NCBI GenBank assembly: GCA_921293015.1
Contig: OV121083.1
Location: 33,720,908-33,784,907 of the forward strand
Source: Phorcus lineatus
Taxonomy: Eukaryota > Mollusca > Gastropoda > Trochida > Trochidae
DNA length: 64,000 bases
Direction of reading: 5' to 3'
Made by a program: the position numbers and the translations under genes. Positions 55,901-64,000 of the stretch are shown here, piece by piece; within the stretch, counting starts at the first letter, position 1; every line of letters starts with the position of its first letter. The notes beneath the pieces are model-generated. The model worked only from the letters and a program-made list of their open reading frames with translations, did no database searches and was not told the DNA's origin.

Positions 55901-56175
55901 ATTCTATGATAATTTCTAATGGCTCCTTTTTATTCTATTCCATATTAACCCATTTCATAACTATAATATTTTAAATTTTCGCCAAATAACAATGTGAAAT
56001 ACATATAAATCAAAATGCAGTTCGTGTGATTTACATGAACTCAGTTCCGTTTAACAATAAATTACACTGGAGAGAACAGATAACCGTGTAGAACACTAGA
56101 TGCCAGCAATATATAACAGATGGTTCTTGGTTCCACAAGATCCTACCCTCCTAACACAGAATTACATTTAATCCT
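49913..56175. other. Intergenic stretch without recognised genes
   Basis: Long AT-rich stretch. A small inverted-repeat element (53523-53606) is listed separately. Open frames at 50433-50681, 52078-52380 and 54667-54879 show no domain or splice context. Confidence 0.4.
53523..53606. repeat. Short fold-back element
   Basis: The ends caatctcattaaaatgaaat and attttattttaatgagattg are inverted repeats of about 22 bases with one or two mismatches around a roughly 40-base loop. Confidence 0.65.
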
Positions 56176-56181
56176 TTCGGT

Positions 56182-56763
56182 TATGGAAGGGGATGTGTGC
56201 CAAAAATGAAATCCTGTAAACTCGTAATTCGCAAGTTGTAACATGTTGTTCTCAACCATGCAATTCTCGAAAAGACAAGTCCAAGTATGCAAACCTAACA
56301 TTTCAATCCTGTAAAACTCAACTTGCTGTTCTCAACATTACAAAGTTCAAATGTAATTCTAGAAATGTCAAAGTCGAAACTCATTTTTGTATTTCAAATA
56401 AGAGGGATATACACATTTAGCAATGCTACAAGTTACGTTTTACAATTGGTAAATGAAAAATGAAGTGTTGTAAAATCAGCCTTGAGAAACAGACTTTTTG
56501 CATCTCGAGTTTTACATGACTTGCATGGTTATGATTGCAATGTTCCGAAATACATCTGTACACGATTTCGCATTGACCATATTTGGAAGTTTAACGAAGA
56601 CTGCCGATGATTTCCGAAGATGATCGGTATTTGACAACAACGAGACCTCCCTGATCCAAGCTCCATGCAACGCTGTGCAAGCTTTCCGGATAGCATTGTG
56701 TTGTGTCCACCGCAATGCGCGAACTTGGGCATGCGACCTTCACCTTTTGTCAAAGTTCTTAGT
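56182..56763 (+). repeat. Left arm of the 2.83-kb element
   Basis: Contains two diverged subunits, each starting cctgtaaa and including acttg/aagttg and gttctcaac (about 56214-56278 and 56310-56375). A short open frame runs through the arm, and its mirror appears in the right arm; no protein family is recognised. Confidence 0.85.
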
Positions 56764-58429
56764 CAATTATTGATCTAGATAATTTTTTTCTACTGTTTTC
56801 GTAGGGGTTACACGAGGTTTATCTCACGAAAGAATATTATGAACTTTAATTCTGGGTTAGACTTTACTGGACACTTAATCTCTGCACAACTTACTACATC
56901 GAGATGATTCACTATAAAAAATCTCGTTTTAGATATCAAGGTAGGGTTTCAAAAACTCACCAAATTACGAGACTGGTTTTAGAATAATGAAACAACGGCA
57001 TACTTGACGCGCAAAGACAAATAACGGTAGAAAAAATATATCTATATTGTATACCCACGTTACCCCTAAAACACGGGCATGTAATTCTTTCAAATTAACA
57101 GTTAGAAAAATAACTACGCAACGTAAAGTTGGAGGAAGGTTCCAAAATCATTGAAAATAATTAATTTTTCTTTTGTTAGTCTTTCATTCGGTCGTTTAAC
57201 CAATAAATATTATTCCGTTAAAAGAAACATTTATTTAATACCGTTTAAAGTCATGTTTTAAAGCTATGAACGTTCTAAACCAGACGTTTGTAAACAGTTT
57301 GAACAAATTTGATTGAAGAACATGTCAAAATCACATGACTGGCATATCATGTGACATGTTATTTTTAACTCTCCGCCCGATCGACAGTTATTATAGGGTC
57401 GTCTTATAAGCGAACGGTCTATTAATTTTTGCCCGGTCTGGCACGCCCCCAGAGAAGGTCGGGTCATTGTTCGATACATATTTTGCCAAATTTTAAGTCG
57501 AAAAGCTCTTGCAAATTCAGATATCATCAACAATTTAAATAAAAATACCTTTGTAATCATCAAGATGTAAAAATTCTAACAATTATTTGAAATACAAGAT
57601 TATAAATTTCCATACGTATAACTTAGGGGTGTACAACTTAGATTTCTCGCATCAGAAAAATCAAGACAATTGGTACAGCAACAAAAACACGACTATTGTA
57701 TTGTAATTGATAGTTAATTATCAACGGTTTTACGTAGTGTATATCTTGAATTTTATCCAAAGGTGTGTTTAATTACAAATGTTACCAACTGTGTTCATCA
57801 ACTGTGTGCAAGTGCACAACTGAAGGGATTATTACGCAAGTGCGGCTTGATGAGAACATAAAATCAAACTTCACATCAGTTAAGTAAATGTAAACCATTA
57901 TTCTCCTAGTGATAAATCATAATTAGGTGATGTTATAAAATAATAATCATTTAAAATAAATTGCCAGGACGACACAAAAGTATGGTGCTGAAAGATTGTC
58001 TACAAAGTAATCATGGTTTAACAAAGGCATCGGAAACGCTCATATTCCATTGTTATACCAATTACTAAACAATAAACATGTGCTTTGAAAAAATTATACT
58101 TTTCAGTTTTGTAAAAATTTGTTATGCTACGAAATTGATTAAGTATTTTGAACTTTTGAAATCGGCCCCCGAAAAGTTAATATGCGTTGACTACGTCACT
58201 AAATCTGAGGGGCTCGAAAACAGGTGACGTCACAAAAATCGCGATCAAATGGACCATTTCGAAGTTCGGAAATTTTCTTGCAATAAACACGGGTATATAT
58301 TTCATAGAATGACGTATTCAAGAACATTTTTTTTGATAATGGTCAGATAAGAATTAATTGCAAATGATATTTGTTCTATTACAATTGTTGCTATTTGCCT
58401 TAGGGGTTCGAAAACACCGTACACGAGTT

Positions 58430-59011
58430 ACTAAGAACTTTGACAACAGGTGAAGGACGCATGCCCAAGCTCCGCGCATTGCGGTGGACTCAACTCAATG
58501 CTATCCGGAAAGCTTGCACAGCGTTGCATGGAGCTTGGATCAGGGAGGTCTCGTTGTTGTCAAATACCGATCATCTTCGGAAATCATCGACAGTCTTCGT
58601 TAAACTTCCAAATATGGTCAATGCGAAATCGTGTACAGATGTATTTCGGAACATTGCAATCATAACCATGCAAGTCATGTAAAACTCGAGATGCAAAAGT
58701 CTGTTTCTCAAGGCTGATTTTACAACACTTCATTTTTCATTTACCAATTGTAAAACGTAACTTGTAGCATTGCTAAATGTGTATATCCCTCTTATTTGAA
58801 ATACAAAAATGAGTTTCGACTTTGACATTTCTGGAATTACATTTGAACTTTGTAATGTTGAGAACAGCAAGTTGAGTTTTACAGGATTGAAATGTTAGGT
58901 TTGCATACTTGGACTTGTCTTTTCGAGAATTGCATGGTTGAGAACAACATGTTACAACTTGCGAATTACGAGTTTACAGGATTTCATTTTTGGCACACAT
59001 CCCCTTCCATA
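58430..59011 (-). repeat. Right arm of the 2.83-kb element
   Basis: Inverted partner of 56182-56763. Differences cluster at the inner end (for example around 58450-58500), where the left arm reads gcgcgaacttgggcatgcga. Confidence 0.85.
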
Positions 59012-59017
59012 TTCGGT

Positions 59018-61990
59018 AGAGTTATATTTATATACTCGATTATCATTCATAACATAGCGAACCAAAGGGCAATGGCAGCTTGACTCACACCAGTCTCTTA
59101 CACCAGTCAACTAAATACGATTTAGTTAAATTATAACATGATATATTTCAATGATATAAATTTGGTTGGACTTTTCAAGTGAAACAGTCCCTCAAACGTC
59201 TATTGCAAGATTAACATGGACAGTGCAGAAAGCGATGACAGTCGTGCTCACTCAAATTTTTAAAGACATATTCTGCATGTGAACATATGGTATACTCACA
59301 AACTTAGATCTATAACAGCAGTAAACCAATTACTCGACTGTTTGTTTTTGTTTGTGAAATCGACTACTGGAGCTTTTCGGTCGCTTTCGCTTTCGCTGTC
59401 GTCGCTTGTCGTTTTCACCAGCAGAGCTGGAAACATTAGAAATAGTCAGACACCAGAGATTTTTAATTCTTTGATAATTGACGTTGAATTTAGGTTCTTT
59501 AATATTTCAGGTTTATGAAGGTTTTAATGAGAAGAAAATCTGGTTCCATATAATGCAAGGCTTAATTGGGATTGGTCGACATTACAAATATATTCAATAT
59601 TATAACAACATTGTCCAGGACTAAATACACAAGTAACAACAAAAGAGGATTATTCTTAGATATAATGATTATATTTTTATAACAGTACATTATAATGTAT
59701 TCAGCCAACTTATGACCCTACCTAGCAGGTATAATTTCCATAACTGATAATGATATCCATACCGTCCATAAATTACTAGTACCTGACAAAGTGGGCGATC
59801 AACTGTTATGAAACTGACTCTAATACAAACAACTACATTCCTTTCATAAGTCATATTTGACACTCTTTGTAACAATCTCAGAATATTCAGTTTCATGAAC
59901 TAGCTTAGACATGTTTTAAAACATTTTTACTACAATTCCTTTCTGAATAATATTTCTTAGAATACCCATTCATTTTCTCGTGTGTCCGTATTGTGTAAAT
60001 TACAGTCAAACGTTTACCGACATGTTATGGTTAGCTTGTCAGACAGAGGCATCCATCACAACTGCAAAGCATTTTCATTAGCTCAGCAATTATCAGATTT
60101 GTTTCAGGACGAAGAATCAAGATGCTTAACTCGATTTAATCTTAACTAGCTAGAGTAAGCCTTTACTTTAGATCGGGGCTTGGGGCTTACTTCACACTTC
60201 CGGTTCTACATAGACCAACACGAGGTCGTTTGTGCTCTTTAAATTCCCCATTACCAACCATTTCCCTGCCGGTTTGATACACTTGTATATTACATGTATA
60301 TCACATACCTATGGCTCTTTTGTTTTTAATAATTTTGATAGGAATGGCTGAACAGTATTATTATGTCAAAAATATATATTTACCCTGATGAGACGAGTCT
60401 TGAATATGTAATATGTCCTTCTGTCTTAAGAGGACTTACTTATTGTTTTAAAAGTTTCATATTCATCTTAGTTTGATTGGTTTACAAACTTCATTAATCG
60501 AAGGCGAAAATGCACAACTGACTGGTGTCAAATTAATAAATTTAAATGAAATAAAGTTTGAAATTAACCAGCTAATTAATTAAAAACTAAATAATTATCA
60601 TGACAGCTATTTTGATTTAAGGTGATCGCTCACTTATTGTTTGAACTTCGGTCTTTAAGTAGAGAGTAGGTGACGTTTTAGCAGTTTTTGAGGTAATAAA
60701 CTATGCTCGTGCTTGAAAACAGTTGAAAAATATTTTCATAAAATTCACTGTAACTCATCTTACCTGAAGTTGGCAATAAATCAATTTTCAAAATGTGTTA
60801 TATTATATTATATTATATTATATTATATTATATTATATTATATTATATTATATTATATTATATTATATTATATTATATTATATTATATTATATGTACACT
60901 AATGCTAAAAACTCGTGTTATCATATCATGTTTTTTTGTATTCTGACATGAACATTTAAATGTCAATCACATTGCTTGAAGTGAAGACTGGATATCCATT
61001 ACATATGAAAATTCCTGGAAAGATGCCATTCTAAACAGAATGACAAATATGTATTTGCTACAGGTAACAACTAAATCAAATTATTTCAGAAGCTCGTAAT
61101 ATTTTTTCTTCAACCATTTTGGAATCTAAGGCAGAGAACTGATAAAAAACCTAAACGTGAAATTTTGTTTAACCTAAGGAGAAATGTCTTACTACCGGAT
61201 TTCCTCGTATGAAACAGCTGGTTCTTTTTCTTAGTCAATAAGTTAGATAGTAAAGGACTGAGTCAACCATTAGTTACATGCTGTTTCCGATATTTATTTG
61301 AAGCGGTCAATCTCATTCAGTTCAATATATATGTATTGATTGGATATTTTATTGATAATGAAATAAATAATTTAGTTTGGCAAATATATAAACATTGGAT
61401 TTTCAAAAATGTATCCCGACGCAATTTGAATATTGGACTCGTACATTATACATTACGTGAAGAATGAGTTCATATCAAACATATATGCAATAATTATTTT
61501 GGTCTTCCGGGCGGTCAAGGGAAATACGAGTGAAATTTGATATTTATGTGATATAGTTGTAAACGGGAATTCTCTTTACATAGTTCGAAATACTTCCCGG
61601 TATGTGAACCAAATGCTACCTGAAGACGAATTTAGTGAGTTATTGTTCAACGCCGCTTGTGCAATATTTCAGTCATTAGCGGCGTTAAGAAGAATTTATT
61701 GGCTATGGTAACGATTAGGGTTAACGAACATAAAGTTTAGACACGTATGGTAAAGTAATTGCTCTACTTTAGATTCTCAAGTAATCTTCCTGGTAAAATA
61801 TTCGTGTGAGCTTGTGTCGTAATGTGTCATAAGAAGAAACCAAAGTGATAAAATATAACAACTTATTACGTGGACAATTAAATTTTTCAGTGGTGTAACA
61901 CACAGAATCGAACTAGGGCCAAATCAGAATAGGAGCCTATAGGCTATAGTCTTTGATGTGAGGCGAGTAACTAAATGAAGCGTTCGTAAA
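59018..61990. other. Upstream region of the claudin-like gene
   Basis: No gene is firmly supported. A possible minus-strand exon near 59340-59430 is reported as a finding. A pentanucleotide repeat is listed separately. The claudin-like gene's promoter and any 5' exon should lie here. Confidence 0.4.
60798..60893. repeat. (TTATA)n pentanucleotide microsatellite
   Basis: About 19 uninterrupted copies of a 5-base unit. An open frame through it encodes a Tyr/Ile/Leu repeat and is not a gene. Confidence 0.97.
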
Positions 61991-62055
61991 ATATATGTTT
62001 GTGTATTTATTATTTCAGATAGTGAAATGACAAAGTGACCTCAACTGACCGCAGG

Positions 62056-62245
62056 ATGCATATGTCCGGTTTGTTCGCGTCTTCCCTGGCCATGTTGCTA
62101 GTTGCGGCTATCTCCTACTTCATTGCTCTGGCCACCAACTCCTGGTCCTCGGCGGGGACGGAACTCAAGTTCGGTGTCTGGCACTTCTGTCTCTACGAAT
62201 ACACAGACAATGTCAAGACGTGGGTTTGCTTACCTTGTCAAGCTG
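62056..62245 (+). CDS. Claudin/PMP22-like tetraspan protein, first coding exon (gene continues outside window)
   Basis: The exon follows a polypyrimidine/AG acceptor near 62020, so at least one 5' untranslated exon lies upstream. Translation starts at the ATG at 62056 (MHMSGLFASSLAMLLVAAI); the second Met is an alternative. A first membrane segment of about 22 residues is followed by NSW, then FGVWHFCLYEY and WVC. This fits the W...G-L/V-W-x-x-C...C signature of the first extracellular loop of claudins and PMP22/EMP-type proteins. The donor gttagt follows at 62246, leaving phase 1. No second exon is recognisable before 64000, so the rest lies to the right. A role in cell-cell contacts is inferred from the family only. 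Confidence 0.65.
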
Positions 62246-64000
62246 GTTAGTATTGTAGCTATCTTCTTCGGACAGGAAAATAGATATGACCAGGGAAAAT
62301 GAGATTAACAAAAAGTTAATTTGATTGTCTCTGTAAAAGTATGAAATATTCTATACGTTATTTTCCTAACTTCCTTGTTGGAACCCCTCAAACGTATGAA
62401 TTACAATACTTACAAAAACTGCCTATAGGAACCATTCAGTATGTGGATATGCGTGAGTGCAGTGAGTGGACGTTTAAATCACCGTTATCTAAGTGCCTCG
62501 CTTGAACATTTTCAAAACTTGTTATGTGTTATGTTATCATCGATTCTGTAAACGTTTTAAAAAGGGAATAAGCCTTTTTTTTTACAGCGAATGCAGATCC
62601 TGAGGACATATTTTATCATTTGTTTCAATAATAATGGACTCTTCACTGCTCTCATTTAGAATAAGAAACTTAATAAGTACTACATCACCCAAAGACCTGT
62701 ATAGAATATATAATAAAAGTCCTTGCATCACCTTTTATAAACATAAAAAAAACCATTTCGTATAATTCCTTATTTATAATATCGCCAAAGAATATAGTAT
62801 TTAGTATTCCCAAAATCAAAATGTGTCTTTTACAATTTATGTTACAAAAATAATGGAATGTATAAAATCGTATTTTCTGAAAAAAAATTAAATATGGAAT
62901 AAGCTCATTTTACAACTTTGGAATAAGAATAGGAATACTCAATATTCCAAAAAGGAAATCTATCATACATTTAATAGAATAAACATTAATGTTATTAAGA
63001 ATTTATATATTTCGACAAAAACTCTTAATCCAAATAACCCACAGTGCTTTGAAAAACATTGAACTTATTAACCGGAACCTTCTTAAAGCATTGAAAGCAG
63101 CACCCACGAGGTACATCCATCAATGTGTGTAAACGTATAAAGAGCTGCCTCCTGTTGCTAGTAACGCCTCTTCACTTGCTTATCCCTTGCTCCTGTTTAA
63201 GTGTTTTATCGTCGTTTTATGACATTTCCTTAAAGCAATCACACAATAATAGACAAACAGTCTGTCAACATGTCAGTTTCACGGCTTCTTTATCGTTTTT
63301 CTGTTTCCAGATTTGATATCCAGAAATATTGCTTTCTTCAGTTTCATTCGTAGGTTCAAAAAGCTTTTTTCAGACCATGTAGTTTTTCAACATTCATATC
63401 TACTATCTAATACCTGCTTCGCTCCATCAAAATGCATGCTTTGCCATTAACGGGCACGGTCATTAAGAATGGCATCGTTCTCTGCTGGAATGACATTAAA
63501 ATGCCATTATGAGGATGAAAGTGAAAGGATATTTGCAAGGGGCATTTATAATTACCACATGGGTTAACAGCCTCAATGATGCTCTTACCAGACGTAGGAG
63601 TGTAATTTTCTCCTGTTTCAATGCAAGAAAATTTCCCGCTGTGAGGTCCAGGTTTTGGCTTTGTGAAATGTAACACTTACCTTCAAAGTACACAGTATTT
63701 TTTCACCTATTGATATGTTTTCTAGGAACTCCGTTCACTTAAAGACAATTTCAACAATAAACCATTTCATTTAACCGGTATAGTACCAAATATAATATAT
63801 GATTTGGGGGTTGTTGTTTTTTTCTTTTTTGAAAAAATAGTTTTAAAGCAAAGGTTAGAATTTGTGGAAATTGTATTGCATGGTTAACTATTTCTCTTCC
63901 TCCCGTTCCCTTTAAATGTAACCCTCCATTATTTCATTAATATTATTATTATTATTATTATTACATTGTATAGATAAATGACACTAATAACTCATTGTCA
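62246..64000. other. Probable first coding intron of the claudin-like gene
   Basis: AT-rich, no plus-strand exon seen. It contains a possible minus-strand small exon (63638-63589, see findings) and an ATT microsatellite at 63938-63963. Confidence 0.4.

Larger units (their letters stand above)
56182..59011. mobile_element. 2.83-kb element with 582-bp terminal inverted repeats and 6-bp target duplication
   Basis: Terminal arms 56182-56763 and 58430-59011 are inverted copies, about 98% identical. They start tatggaaggggatgtgtgcc. The direct repeat ttcggt lies immediately outside both ends (56176-56181 and 59012-59017). The 1.67-kb centre has no recognisable transposase, capsid or polymerase, so the element is non-autonomous. 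The superfamily is undetermined: arm length and 6-bp duplication are compatible with several groups, and the terminal bases are not the AG...CT seen in Polintons. Confidence 0.85.

Noticed and set aside
58440-58682. 80-residue open frame and its mirror at 56512-56753
   Set aside because: Both lie in the inverted arms of the 2.83-kb element and match no family; the frame is likely incidental.
60713-60946. 77-residue open frame with Tyr-Ile-Leu repeats
   Set aside because: It is a translation of the TTATA microsatellite.

Overview
The window looks like intron-rich, AT-rich nuclear DNA from an animal, most likely a mollusc and probably a bivalve. The evidence is canonical GT-AG introns in animal gene families (YIPF1/2, TIMM29, a PAN plus C-type lectin protein, a claudin-like tetraspan), many tRNA-derived SINEs and short inverted-repeat elements, a DIRS-type retroelement and a Polinton-type element. 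The species assignment is inference; no search was run.

Layout. Positions 1-5208 are the end of a Polinton/adintovirus-like element, with a coiled-coil membrane protein, the double jelly-roll capsid protein, a penton-like protein, two paralogous proteins of unknown function and a small hydrophobic protein. It is followed by palindromes and a broken Tc1-like transposase (5.6-6.3 kb). From 7.6 to 17.3 kb, on the minus strand, lie two tandem C-type lectin genes. The complete one (17295 to 11528, five exons, 282 residues) encodes a signal peptide, a PAN/apple-like domain, a Thr-rich linker and a QPD/WND lectin domain. The second is represented by two exons only. A mariner remnant lies at 18.5-19.3 kb. 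From 21.5 to 28.7 kb there is a DIRS-like tyrosine-recombinase retroelement, GC-richer than its surroundings, bracketed by two 816-bp almost identical inverted arms and carrying an internal complementary region.

From 31.0 to 38.6 kb a nine-exon YIPF1/YIPF2 gene runs on the minus strand. It is head to head, 203 bp apart, with the two-exon TIMM29 gene on the plus strand (38776 to 41447). The two very likely share a bidirectional promoter. From 41.5 to 62 kb I find no convincing gene. That stretch holds SINEs, a pogo-like insertion whose unoccupied site survives in a neighbouring duplicate, a 2.83-kb element with 582-bp terminal inverted repeats and a 6-bp target duplication, and microsatellites. 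At 62.06 kb the first coding exon of a claudin/PMP22-like gene starts on the plus strand.

The most unusual items are the inverted arms around the DIRS-like element, the paralogous unknown proteins of the Polinton, the 2.83-kb long-arm element, the pogo-like insertion with its natural empty site, and the tandem lectin pair.
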